Made by a program: the position numbers and the translations under genes. The notes beneath the pieces are model-generated. The model saw only the letters and a program-made list of their open reading frames with translations. It was not told the origin of the DNA and made no database searches. 64,000 bases of DNA from Oikopleura dioica (lineage: Eukaryota > Chordata > Appendicularia > Copelata > Oikopleuridae): NCBI GenBank assembly GCA_907165135.1, contig OU015568.1, positions 7,324,501 to 7,388,500 of the forward strand, in the 5' to 3' direction. Below, piece after piece: positions 53,615 to 64,000 of this stretch. Every line of letters starts with the position of its first letter. The stretch's first letter is position 1.

Positions 53615-55296
53615 ATGGAAGGTGGATATGATCCAAAACGCGTGGCAGAGCTTCAAGAGCAAATGAAGCATCTGTCCGCGGAAGAAAGAGAAGCTATTAG
53701 AAATGAAAAACTTGCGGAGCTTGAGGACCTTCAGAACTTTAGGAACATGTAAGAATCAATTGAATATTTCTCTTTTGATCACTTTCAGGGAGCATAATGA
53801 GGGCTCAACCTACAAAGAAATGACAATGGAGGAATTCGAAAACCACCCTTTATTCATGGATCCTAATCATCTGTACACACAAGACGAAATCGACGACAAT
53901 GAATTCCTCCAACAAATGCAAGCAATGAAATACTCGGATGGTGACACGCTTGATGAACAAGCGGAAGCGTATAAATCAGATGGAACTTTTCATTTCAAGT
54001 GCAAATTGTACAAGAAGGCATGCGTCGCGTACTCTAAGGAAAGATTGCACCAGAATTTTGGAAAAATATTTGCGATGGAAGAGAATCTGGATAATCTGAG
54101 ACAAGGCTATAACGATAAATCCACCAGACAAGCAACTTCTTGGACAATGTTATAACAATAGGGCAGCGGCGCATTTCTTCCGTGGAAATTTGAGACAAGC
54201 AATTCAGGATAGTGGAATGGCCATTAAAATAGACAGAAATTACTTCAAAGCATGGTTGAGGATTTTTCAGTCGTGCGAGAAACTCGGCCGTTTCAAAGAA
54301 GTATGTTTTACTTTTTTTGATGAAATATTTACGCTCATTGAAGGGACTCGAAATGGTGAATAAGGCTTTTGAACTAACATCTGATCGGAGCAAAGAGATG
54401 AATGAAAAGTTCATCCAGTTTAGAGAAAAATTCACAAAGAAATCGAAGGAGATCGAGAAGCTTGAAAGAAAACAGGTAAGCCTCCTTATATTTCTCGCTT
54501 TATAAAAGGAATTCGCAGAGAAGAGAAGATGCGATCAAAAAGGCAAAAGAAAAGAAGCTCGTTGACTGTATTATCGCCTCTGGAGTTACCTTTGATATTC
54601 CAGAAGAGGACAAGAAGCAAGATGATTACAACGAGGAATCTGCCAATGTCATAAAAGCGATAGGTAATTTTTATTTCTCGTGATAAGAATCGACAATTGA
54701 ATTCAGAAACAAATCATCCCTCTGGCTGCAGAGTGCATATCGCTGACGGAGTCCTCAACTGGCCAGTGACCAGGGGTGGATATTTTGAAATCAGCCATTA
54801 TTCCATTTTATTCTAGAGCAAATTTGGCTTGATGAATCGGCTTGAAATTTCGGATGTTATCATCTTTTATATGTTCGAATCAGTCCTGAAAATTTCAGAC
54901 TGATTCATCAAGCCAGTTTTGCTCTGGAAAAAATGGAATAATGAAATGATTTCAAATTATCCACCCCTGCCAGTGACATTCGTTTATCCCGAGCATACGA
55001 CGTCGGATTTCATTGAATCGTTTGCTGAAAACGTGACGACGTACGAAATGATCTCGCACATGTTTGCCGAACCTGCGACTTGGGATAAGGAGGGCAAATA
55101 CAATGTGGACGGAGTGAATGTCTGGATTGAAAACCGAACGCTAGAAAAGCTCATGAAAGTCGACTTGGGAGCTCCGCTCAATAGCGTACTCCGCATGAAA
55201 AACGTGGTCGTCTATGGCGGCTGCCCAAATCTCATCGTGACGGCGCGCGGAAGCCCCTTTGAGAAGCACTTTCTGGGCAAATATGGACTCAAATAA
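53615..55296 (+). CDS. TTC4: Tetratricopeptide repeat protein 4 (Hsp90 co-chaperone)
   Basis: TTC4/Cns1-type co-chaperone. Exons 53615-53748, 53789-54038, 54106-54300, 54344-54475, 54519-54663, 54707-54775 and 54974-55296 sum to 1248 nt (415 residues; human 387). Signs: ENHPLFMDP, TPR helices (CYNNRAAAHFFRGNLRQA), coiled coil, and the Cns1-type C-terminal domain (FVYPEHTTSDFIESF). Two introns are odd. The one at 54039-54105 closes the frame only as GA-AG (67 nt). The one at 54776-54973 is essentially a 199-bp MITE; using GT inside its left repeat and the AG of the target duplication adds three codons (VTR) and restores frame. Without this splice the gene is broken by a stop in the insertion. 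Confidence 0.88.
54763..54977. mobile_element. hAT-type MITE (199 bp) in TTC4, with 8-bp target duplication
   Basis: Element 54771-54969 starts CAGGGGTGGATA and ends with its reverse complement. Both flanks carry CCAGTGAC (54763-54770 and 54970-54977). Inverted arms extend some 80 bp with few mismatches. An 8-bp duplication with CAGGGGTG termini is typical of hAT elements. Confidence 0.9.
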
Positions 55297-55381
55297 AAAT
55301 ATTTTTTCCTTTTCACGGAAATCTCAGAGAAATTCGCTACTCAATTTTGTTTGCTTTTGTAGAATGAGACTGAGCTAGAAA

Positions 55382-58300
55382 ATGGCTGTCAGAGATCGCC
55401 AAAAGGGAAATTATGTTCTGGAGAAACGACTTGGAGCTGGGAGTTTTGGTGAAGTCTACACTTGCTGGCACAATAAACGAGCAGGTACTCCTCGTTGATT
55501 TCAAGATATCAATTGAAATTTTAAGAGTACTATGAGGACGAATGCCTTGTTATAAAAATTATCAACATCGGCCCTGGAAGCAAATCTTCAGATGGGAAAG
55601 ATCCTTGTGATGATGCGAAACGCGAAGCGAAACTGCTCCGTAAACTGAACCACAAATACATCATTCAGTTTCATGACTCGTTTATTGAACGAGAGTCTTT
55701 CTGCATCGTGACAGAATACTGCAATGGTGGCGATTTGGAGCACTACATTGTCCGGAGGAGAGACGTGAACGAGAAGATCTCATCTTGTCTTGTCATAAAA
55801 TGGATGAAACAAATGACAGAGGCGATCAAATACATGCATACGTCCCGACCGCCAATTCTGCATCGAGATTTAAAGTCGCGAAATGTCTTTCTTGCTGGCC
55901 AAGATGTCAAAATCGGTGACCTTGGAGTGTCAAGAGTTCTTCAAGAAAGCTTCGCAAAGGTAAAGAATCTATCGTATGTTTACGCTGTGACTCGATAGAC
56001 TTGAGATAATGTCAGCATCAAACGCATAAGATCAGAATTTACGATTTTGAAAAATCAGAATAGCATTCAAAAACATTTTATTTAGTCATTCTTGACACTG
56101 ACTTCATAAAATAATCAAAGCTCTAACTTTTGAATCTTTGGCATAAATGCAAACAACCCGCCCAGAAAATATTTGCTAAAGAGAGGCGGTATATTTGCAT
56201 TTGGCAGATATTTCATTTCTCCCTGCTTTTTTGGTACTGCTAAGAGTTCCTTACTCGCCAGAGAAACGAGAATGAACAGATTCCTGACAAGGACTGCGCC
56301 GAGAGTCGCAAAACGAAGCAACTCTACTCTCCGTTATGATGGTCGTGTAGCCGTTGTCACCGGCGCTGGAAACGGTCTTGGTCGAGAGTATGCTTTAGCA
56401 CTTGGTGCTCGAGGAGCAACTGTCGTCGTCAACGATTTTGGCGGCGGAATGCACGGCGAAGGAGCTTCTAGTGTCGCTGCTGATGAAGTCGTTGCTCAGA
56501 TCAAAGCTGCGGGAGGAAATGCGATGGCGAACTATGCAAACGTCTGCAATACGGACGAAGTTTTGGGACCAGTCCTCGAGGAGTATGGAAAGCTGGACAT
56601 TCTGATCAACAACGCTGGAATCTTGAGAGATCGATCCTTCTTGAGAATTTCCGATGACGACTGGCAAGCGATCATGGATGTCCATCTTACTGCTTCTTTC
56701 AAGCTCTCCCAAAAGGCCTTCGAAGTTATGAAGGCGCAAAAGTATGGACGTATCATCAACACCTCCTCAAGCTCTGGAATCTATGGAAACTTTGGGCAAG
56801 CAAATTATGCCGCGGCCAAGATGGGTCTTGTTGGTCTAACCAACACCCTTGCAATCGAAGGGCGAAAAAACAACGTCCTCTGCAACGCTGTCGCTCCTCA
56901 AGCTCTTTCCCGAATGACTGAAAACATCTTCCCAGCTGATCTTCACGAAATGCTCGGACCTCAGTTTGTCGCCCCTCTCACCCTCTACCTCTGCCACGAA
57001 GACTGCGACGAAACTGGTGGCGTCTTCGAGACCGGTGGTGGTTACTCTAGCAAGCTCCGATTCCAGAGCACCAAGGGAGCTCTTTTCGCAACAAAAGCTG
57101 CCTATCCTACTGTCGAGGACGTTGCAGCGAAATTCGACGAAATCTGCAATTTCGATGATGAGCCAGAGGCTGTCGAGTCAATTCAGGAAGCTACCATGCG
57201 TATCATGAATGCCATTTCTGACATGCCTGACGCTCCAGAAGCCGCAGGAGATGATCCAGATGCTGATATCCAACCAAACAAGGCAAAAGCATGGAAATCA
57301 GAACCAGTTGACTGGGAATACACCAACAAAGACGTAATTCTGTACAACCTGGGTGTCGGTGCTGGACCAATGAAGGATAATTGCGAGCTGCGATTTATCT
57401 ACGAAAATCATGATGATTTCCAGCCTCTTCCTTCTTTCGCCATCGTCCCTGCTTTCAAAGCCCTGACTGAGCTTGGCGAAACTCCTGGACTGAAAGTCAA
57501 CCTTGCCAACATTCTCCACGGCGAACAATACATCAAGCTTCACAAACCCTTCGACGCTGATGGTGCCAAACTCACTACTACCGCGTCCGTTGGGGACGTA
57601 TTGGATAAGGGAAAGCATCTTGTTTTCTCAACTGATTATGAATCCCGCGATGAAGATGGAGAGCTCGTCTGTACCAATCAATTTGTTACTTTTGTTCGTA
57701 ACCAAGGAGGTTTTGGCGGAACCAACAATCCAGAAAATATTGTCGAGCCAATCGATGCCCCTGATCGAGAACCCGATCATACTTTTGAAGAATTCGTTCC
57801 AGAAGGACAAGCCGCTTTGTACCGATTGAGTGGTGATCCCAATCCTCTTCACTTGGATCCTGACTTTGCTCAGATGGCTGGCTTCAAGGTCCCCATTCTT
57901 CACGGAATGTGCACATACGGATACGCGGTCAGACATATTCAAAATCAATTCCCAGACACCCCCATCTCAGCGATTAAGGGACGCTTTTCATCTCCAGTTC
58001 TTCCGGGCGATACTCTCGTCACGAAAATGTGGAAAGATGGCGAAAAAGTTCTTTTCGAAGTCTGGATCAAGGAATCTAACAAGAAAGCGATTTCAGGCGG
58101 CTTTGTTGAATTCGGCTTCGAAGAGTCAGAATCATCCTCTGGATCATCTGCTTCTGCCACGGCGTTGCTTACTGACAAACTTTTCGCGGAGATGAGCGAT
58201 AAGGTTGACGCCAGCGCGGTCAACAAAGTCAAGGGCATTTTCAAATTTGAAATCTTGGATGGTGGTAAACTGGCGAAAAGCTGGGTTGTTGACTTGAAAA

Positions 58301-59830
58301 ATGGGGATGGATCAGTCTCAGAATCCGACGGCAAGGCCGATTGCACCATCATTGTTTCTGATTCTGACTTTGCCGATATCGCTGCCGGAAAGCTCGATGC
58401 TCAGAAAGCCTTCTTCGGTGGTCAGATGAAAATCAAAGGAAACGTCATGCTTAGCCAAAAACTTGGAACTCTTCTGAAATAAATATGCTGTGTCAATAAT
58501 ATCGATCCAAATTAAATTCTGATAAATAAAACCTTCTGAAAAAAAATTCAACCTAAAGAACGCAATTTCTTTTTCTTATCATAAAACAAGCATGCAGAAG
58601 ATAATACGCTAAGGTCTTTCAGGATAAAGTCACAAGAAATATCAATAAATACAATAAATACTAATTGATCTTAGTCCTTCCTTGGTACGCCTTATTACAT
58701 GGCTCCGGAGATGATCAAAGACGCCAAATATGACACAAAAGCTGATATTTGGTCGCTGGGTTGTATCATCCACGAGCTTATTCTTCTAAAACGAGCATAT
58801 ACCAGTGATTCTCTTATGCGTCTCATGTATAAAATTGTCGAGGATCCGGCGCCACGAATATCAAAAAGTAAATTGAAAAAATTGAAAAACGGTTTATTAC
58901 ACTCTATTTCAGATGAAGTTGCCGATCTCAAACTTTGGCCAGTTGTCGATATTCTTGCAAAAATGTTGGATAAATCGGCTCAGTCGAGACCGAGTGCTGC
59001 GCAAATTCTCCAAGACTCAATATTCTCAGAATCAAGAGCATCCTCCGCCACATCACGAAGTTCGACGGGCTCTCGTGGTTCACGCCCTGGCTCGGGAAAA
59101 GAGATGATTTCTATGACCTCGAAGCCTGATTTTACAGAAACTGTGAAGCAACTCGATACAATCAAAGGTTGGTTTTCAAACTGCGCTTTTTATAAAGAAA
59201 TGTTTAGCAAAAACTTTTGCTCGCCACTGGTCTCAAACAAGTGATAAACAATCAAGTATAAGTTCTGATAAAACTCCGACAGCGTCGATAGATTTCGCTC
59301 TACCAGAAGAAATCGACGAATATGCTTCTCACTTAGAAGCCACTGAATATTCGGACTCCGAATCAGACTCATCTGATGAGGAGTCAACAAGGTTAGAAAT
59401 CTTCCTTGTTATCAAAAATAAATATGTTTCTAAAGTGATGAAGACGATTCTGAGGACGATGAAATTATTCGAGAAGCTCGACTTACTCTGACTGATAAAA
59501 TAAATGGAAGTTTATACCAAGAAGAGAAATTTGAAAGAATCGATCCAAGCACTGATCTTGCTTCCGGAGTTTTAACGAGTAAATACGAAAGATTAAAAAA
59601 GCAATGCATCGATATGCTGGGAAAAGTCAATTTTACGAATGCTTATAAGTAAGTGGCGAATGATAAGCTTTCTCGTAACGGTTTCTAGTTTCTTTCGTCG
59701 AATGTACGAGTTGAAAGAGTTCCCTGAAGATATCATCTCAGAGCTAGGAGAAATTGTCGGCCCTTTAGCTAACCACTGTATGATTGTTGAAGAATTGATA
59801 ATGCTTGAGGACCAGTTACGCAAAAATTAA
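55382..59830 (+). CDS. NEK11: NEK11-like NIMA-related protein kinase, host of a nested gene
   Basis: Ser/Thr kinase of the NIMA family. Exons 55382-55484, 55526-55959, 58675-about 58870, about 58912-59168, and later ones to the stop at 59828-59830. Kinase domain: LGAGSFGEVY (glycine loop), VIKIINI (catalytic Lys), HRDLKSRN (catalytic loop), IGDLGVSR in place of DFG, GTPYYMAPEM, and DIWSLGCIIHEL. The DLG form of the metal-binding motif is odd but tolerated in NEKs. After the kinase come Ser/Arg-rich linker, acidic stretch (DEDDSEDDE) and a C-terminal NEK11-type helical domain (LKKQCIDMLGKVNF, then IVEELIMLEDQL). The intron 55960-58674 (2715 bp) contains the HSD17B4 gene. Confidence 0.88.
56272..58482 (+). 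CDS. HSD17B4: Multifunctional enzyme type 2 (17-beta-HSD4), intronless, mitochondria-like targeting
   Basis: In vertebrates this peroxisomal enzyme carries 3-hydroxyacyl-CoA dehydrogenase, enoyl-CoA hydratase 2 and SCP2 domains for beta-oxidation. A single 2211-nt frame gives 736 residues, the human length. Order: SDR with TGAGNGLGREYAL, NNAG, YAAAK (residues about 25-330); hydratase 2 with SGDPNPLHLDP and LHGMC (about 350-620); SCP2 with GKADCTIIVSD (about 625-736). The N-terminus MNRFLTRTAPRVAKRSNSTL is basic with no acidic residue, like a mitochondrial presequence. It ends TLLK, without a PTS1 tripeptide. It has no intron while its neighbours have many, and lies inside a NEK11 intron, same strand, so a retrogene origin is likely. 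Confidence 0.95.
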   Translation: MNRFLTRTAPRVAKRSNSTLRYDGRVAVVTGAGNGLGREYALALGARGATVVVNDFGGGMHGEGASSVAADEVVAQIKAAGGNAMANYANVCNTDEVLGPVLEEYGKLDILINNAGILRDRSFLRISDDDWQAIMDVHLTASFKLSQKAFEVMKAQKYGRIINTSSSSGIYGNFGQANYAAAKMGLVGLTNTLAIEGRKNNVLCNAVAPQALSRMTENIFPADLHEMLGPQFVAPLTLYLCHEDCDETGGVFETGGGYSSKLRFQSTKGALFATKAAYPTVEDVAAKFDEICNFDDEPEAVESIQEATMRIMNAISDMPDAPEAAGDDPDADIQPNKAKAWKSEPVDWEYTNKDVILYNLGVGAGPMKDNCELRFIYENHDDFQPLPSFAIVPAFKALTELGETPGLKVNLANILHGEQYIKLHKPFDADGAKLTTTASVGDVLDKGKHLVFSTDYESRDEDGELVCTNQFVTFVRNQGGFGGTNNPENIVEPIDAPDREPDHTFEEFVPEGQAALYRLSGDPNPLHLDPDFAQMAGFKVPILHGMCTYGYAVRHIQNQFPDTPISAIKGRFSSPVLPGDTLVTKMWKDGEKVLFEVWIKESNKKAISGGFVEFGFEESESSSGSSASATALLTDKLFAEMSDKVDASAVNKVKGIFKFEILDGGKLAKSWVVDLKNGDGSVSESDGKADCTIIVSDSDFADIAAGKLDAQKAFFGGQMKIKGNVMLSQKLGTLLK

Positions 59831-60500
59831 AAAAAATCTATTCCTAAAAATTATTGACCTTTCTCTCTCGCTCTCAGTTGGAGTTTCACTTATTACTGCT
59901 TACTTACCCGCTTTCTTACTTCCCCTATCCTCTTGTCTTCCCCTTATATGCTTTCAAGTGCCTTTAATTCTACTTTTTTATTTTCAAGAATAGATTTTTC
60001 TAAAAAATTTATAATTTTAAATTGTTCATAAAAATGATGCTTATGTTTTGTCATTTGATGATCTTACTGTCATAATTTCATCATTGCAAGAATGAACTTT
60101 ATTTGCAGGTTCTGCCTTATTTTTAAGCCTATAAATCAGTGCAGGAATAACTGTTACCATGCACTCCAATTGAAGCATCTGCACTCCATTTCATTCGCAA
60201 GAAAAATTATCCACGTGGATAGTAAATTTCTCCGAAATTATGCAAAAAAAATTGTCCATGATTGAAAGATGTAGGCTCGAAGCTAAATTGCCGTAAAATT
60301 GGATCACGAGCTGGAGGGATCACTACACATCTGTATTCCGGACGCTGGGCACACCTCTCAAATTGAAGATCGATGCAGGGTAATTAGCATTGACGTGATT
60401 TACAACTCATCAAAAAAGCATTGTCCTTTGAGTGTACCGCTTCTGCATTTATTTAAATATACAACAGAGAGAAAGTGAAGAGGAAGTATACAATATTCCT
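59831..60500. other. Convergent 3' region between NEK11 and the LIM-homeobox gene
   Basis: AT-rich, with T-rich tracts near 59860-60000. No gene, RNA or repeat identified. Confidence 0.4.
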
Positions 60501-61668
60501 TTAGATATTTTTGAACCAGGATGTCAGGTCCCCACCTGGATTTTCTTCGATCGGCATGTTCATATTTGCATAAGCCATTTCAGCTCCAAATTGATCTTGC
60601 GAATTCATCATTGCTAAAATATAAAATATGCTCGAGAAAACTTCGAAGCTAGTATCTCACCTTGATAGTGGTAGTCAGCTTCGGATGGGTACATTCGTTT
60701 TGACAAGTCGCACTGTTTCATCTGCTTTAGTCGGCGTTCTTTGCTTCTTCGATTTTGGAACCAGACTAGTCGGATTGTAAAAGCAGACATAAAAGAGGTA
60801 TTATAGTTACCTTGAATGACTCGCATAGACAGTCCAGTCTCCGATGATAGTTTCTCTCTCATGTGTCTAGTCGGCTTCGGCGCTGCGAGAAATGCATTTT
60901 TCAGAATCTCCAGCTGCTTGGCTTTGATCGTCGTCCTTATTCGAAATTTTGAAAAGGAAAGTGGTTATTCTTTACCTTGGGCCACGACGCTTTGTTTTAC
61001 TAGGGCTGATTTCAGTTTTGTCGTTAGAGTTTTCATCCTGGGGATCGTTGGACTCAGGTGAGCTTTCTGGGTCTCCTTCTGATGTTCCTTGATCTTGAGG
61101 GCTGCTGATTTTCATGTGAGTCGGGCAAATGATTTCGCCGTTTACAAAGTGAAATGGTGCTCCCTTTGGAACTGCACAGTCGCAGCATTTGTAAACGATG
61201 CATCGATGATGAAAGATGCCAGTTGGAAAAGCTTGTATCCAGTCGTTTACTGTTATCTCGCCCTAAGAAATTTCAAGACACGAGTTCTGAGATGCGGCTT
61301 ACCTGGCATCCCAAACATCTTTTCCCAGTCTTGCATCTTTTGCAATAGCAATCGTGGCACAGAATATTATCAGAGTTCTTCGTTTTCCATGCTGATGGCG
61401 TTTTCAATTCAGTGTTGCAATCATAGCACTAAATAAGGCTGAGTATTCTCTTCGTTGTCTTCAAGTTTGACGAAATAGACAACCCTCTTTCGTTTATATT
61501 ATAAACTTTATAATATAAACTTTATATCTCTTACCGTCAAACAGGTCTCGTGGAAGAAATCGTGATCTATGCATAGAACAACCCCTTAAATAGTCATTAA
61601 AGCTCTCGGCAAGGTTAATTATACGGACCTTTAATCTCTGTCTCGCAATTTTTGCAGGTCCTCGTCAT
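60501..61668 (-). CDS. LHX1: LIM-homeodomain transcription factor, Lhx1/5 type, short C-terminus
   Basis: Nuclear patterning factor. Exons 61629-61668, 61535-61584, 61303-61428, 60976-61262, 60811-60935, 60661-60765 and 60501-60613 sum to 846 nt (281 residues; vertebrate Lhx1 is about 400). LIM1: [27 protein letters not shown]2: [26 protein letters not shown]. An acidic linker follows, then the homeodomain: [49 protein letters not shown]. The lysine/arginine-rich edge and homeodomain match the Lhx1/5 group. The C-terminal activation region is reduced to about 60 residues. Assignment between Lhx1 and Lhx5 is not possible. Confidence 0.9.
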
Positions 61669-62153
61669 TACACGTTAATTATCAAATTTCCTCGTGTTCC
61701 TTCAACAAGCTGAAATTGAGCTGTTCGATCAGGGTTAATTAGCATGCATAGACTCTAAATCACCTGGGGGCGCTGTACATGCTGGTCGCCGCACGCGCCT
61801 GAGGGTAACTGTATAATTGCATACAGATAGGTGCTAAATGATCGATCAGTTCTGAAGGAGTAGCCTTGAACGGCGATCAAATCTGCATGCATTAAAATCT
61901 CGCCTGAGGAAAGTCACGAGGCTAATGATGCGAATCGCCGTATCATAAGGGTCATGCTGTTGGTTTATGCGGAAAATCCCGCGGAAACTCAAGTGACGAC
62001 TACCAATGCTTGAACTCAAGTGCGAAATTGGTTGATAACTGTATTCTGCACGACGATTTATTGCAGTGATTCTCAAAAATATTTAACGAGTGTCAATAAA
62101 AGTCAGTATTTAAAAATCGTAATTTCAATTCAATTTCACTTAGATTCGAAATC
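61669..62153. promoter_or_regulatory. Bidirectional promoter region between LHX1/5 and the DD3-3-like gene
   Basis: The 485 bp between two divergent starts holds a CACCTG E-box at about 61761 and TTAATTA/TTAATTAG homeobox-like sites (61613-61745, four to five copies of GTTAATTA). No gene seen. Repeated GGTTAATTA near the LIM-homeobox start could be autoregulatory; this is inference. Confidence 0.4.
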
Positions 62154-64000
62154 ATGAAAGGTAAGATCGAGAAAAAAGGTTTCAAGTCTATCCTTGCTAT
62201 TCTAGTGCTTTCGAGTCTTCTCGCCAGCTCCCTGGCTGACATTTATCTCCACTTTCCGCGAGGAAGTAACAATCGTCTCAACGAACAGGTAAGTGTCAAT
62301 CAATTTTAAAAAATTGACCAAGAAATAGGGAGGAAACCGCGAAAACGGTAATCGACTTTTCGACTCCCAAAATGGCGGAGGAGGAGGCTACAATGTCGGC
62401 GATTTGACTTCGGAAGCTGCCACGACCGTTGAGGGTCAAAGCAAAGCTACTTACTTCCAATCAGGCGAGGAAGCCCCGACCGAACTCGCCATTGAGTGGT
62501 TCAGCCAGCACGGGTGCGGTTTGGCTAACAAGAATGATGCCAACTGGATCAACTGCCAGATCGTCATTCAATACATGTGCCAAGACTCTGGTTCTACTCG
62601 AATGTCCAATGGTTTTGTTACTACGTCATCGCAGTACACTGAGCCAGCTGCCGACGAAGATCACGACGCCACCCTCGCTCGAAAGGACACGGATTTTGAG
62701 GAGGTCCCGGATACGGGCTTCCACGAATCTTGGGAATCATACGATGCATGCTACCGACGAGAGCGCAATCGAGGCCTTTTTATGGCTGATAAGAACCCAG
62801 GTCGATCGAAAGGAGCCACGCGAACTCGCCAAAATGCGAACGGTAACAAACGAGGTCTTGAGTGTCCAGAAGAGAGAGACTACTACCCCTACTGGCATCC
62901 ATCTGAGTGGACTGACATTGCTGTTCTCACCTCCGAACCGACAAAATGTGAAAACATGGTAGCAAACTCTGGTAACCGAGTTGTCAAGCATGAATGTGTT
63001 CATTTCATCGACGAAAACACCGTTCAAGGCTGGTCCGAAGCAAACCACAAAGAAGCTTGTGACATGGCTGAAGGAACTTGGATTGGCTTTCAATCTTACA
63101 AAGACATCATCGGAGAGGATCAGGTATGAAATAAGAAATATGGCAAACCTGAAACTTGAATAGCTTGAATGCGAGAAGCAAATGATCAAGAACAAAGATG
63201 TTCGATGGGCTGTTCCATACTTGACTGGTCCCGGTCGATACCAAGCTCCGAAGGAAAAATGTCTTGTTCTCCATCCTGAACCAGAATGCATCACCGCTCC
63301 CAACATGCGCACCAACCACAACGGCAACACTGACGAAGGTACTCTTCCCAACTTCAAATGGACACTTCCACATTACGAGGCTCCCGAGTTCACCAAAGAG
63401 TGCGCTCTCCGAATTCGATACAACATTACGACCAACGATTACCCAGATGACTTCTCCACTGATCAAACCGAAACTTATTATTCTTCCCCCGAAATTTGGG
63501 CGAACCCTGTGATCTCATACAAAGGAATTGACCTCGCTCTTGCGATCAATACTGCTCAATTCGGACGTGTCTTCCAGGATCGAACTCATCTTTTCCAGGT
63601 AAAATTTTACCACCTTCCCTCAGCTTATTCAAAATCAAGATTGTTCCCCGACCGGCAAGTATCCCAGATGATCATAAAATTTTCAACGTCGGAGTTCGAG
63701 GTCGACGAGGAAATGCCGCTCAAACTTACCCAGCCATTGAATACGACTTCAGCCCCACAGATCTCGAAATCAACAGTTATGATCTTGTGCACTTCCAATG
63801 GGAAGGCTCAAACACCTCTCCCACTGGCGCTGGTCAAGGTCAGGAAAATACCGATCGAAGCAACATCGTCCCTCTGGTCAAACCGAACACCAACATTCCC
63901 GCCGGATGGATCGAAGATCAGAATCAGAATGATGATCTTCCAGTTGATCACTTTTCTTTTGAAGAAAATGGCGTGCGACGAACATTCTACGTCCGACCAA
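62154..64000 (+). CDS. DD3-3-like secreted protein, truncated by window end
   Basis: Secreted proteins similar to Dictyostelium DD3-3 occur in many invertebrates; function is poorly known. Exons 62154-62288, 62329-63123, 63164-63598 and 63640->64000, all phase 0. Signal peptide: basic start MKGKIEKKGFK then hydrophobic SILAILVLSSLLASSLA, cleavage probably before DIYLHFPRGSNNRLNE, the family hallmark. Then GNRLFDSQNGGGGGYNVGD, WINCQIVIQYMC, and many paired cysteines. A possible N-glycosylation site is RYNITTND. The protein runs past base 64000 with no stop reached. Confidence 0.85.

Noticed and set aside
56173-56271. Upstream extension of the HSD17B4 frame
   Set aside because: There is no ATG in frame before 56272; the extension would need a non-standard start.
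1-64000. tRNA, rRNA or other structured RNA genes
   Set aside because: None recognised by eye; without a covariance search small RNA genes could be missed.

Overview
The window is nuclear DNA from a very compact chordate genome, most likely a larvacean tunicate (Oikopleura dioica or a close relative). Evidence: animal genes (DNAAF3, COPS5, VPS13D, XPA, NEK11, a LIM-homeobox gene) are packed head to tail, most introns are 35-60 bases, several same-strand genes start within 2-3 bases of an AG acceptor and only tens of bases after the previous stop (operons with spliced-leader trans-splicing), and some introns keep the reading frame only if they are GA-AG, a trait known from Oikopleura. No tools were used. 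Exon joins were worked out by hand and checked by frame closure; gene names come from recognising conserved family motifs.

Region 1-4875 (minus strand): an unrecognised gene running off the left edge, DCP2 with an apparent one-base frameshift, and a synaptogyrin. Region 5345-13725 (plus strand): MRPL15, an unrecognised 384-residue protein, ARIH1, COPS5 and the first four coding exons of DNAAF3.

Region 13751-39049 is one 25.3 kb Polinton/Maverick-type element inside the last intron of DNAAF3. It has terminal inverted repeats of about 122-125 bp, a 6-bp target duplication (AAGAGG), and genes for packaging ATPase, retroviral-type integrase, adenain-like protease, a capsid-like protein and a six-exon protein-primed type B DNA polymerase. 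All visible catalytic motifs are present. It also carries about fifteen accessory genes: a basic core-like protein, three tandem paralogues with a shared promoter module, a RING protein, at least four small single-pass membrane proteins, and acidic disordered proteins. The ATPase-integrase-X-basic-protease block is a chain of overlapping frames, with two ATGA stop/start overlaps.

Region 39071-59830 (plus strand): the last DNAAF3 exon, VPS13D, XPA, TTC4 (carrying a hAT-type MITE that appears to serve as a new intron), and NEK11. A 2.7 kb NEK11 intron hosts an intronless HSD17B4-like gene with a mitochondrial-type N-terminus and no peroxisomal targeting tripeptide. Region 60501-64000: a short Lhx1/5-type LIM-homeobox gene (minus) and the start of a DD3-3-like secreted protein gene (plus).

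The most interesting parts are the apparently intact Polinton lodged in a host gene in a possible operon, its overlapping-frame cassette and unknown accessory genes, the three palindrome-promoter paralogues, the MITE-derived intron, the GA-AG introns, an intronic 605-bp inverted duplication of coding-like sequence, and the retargeted HSD17B4 gene.
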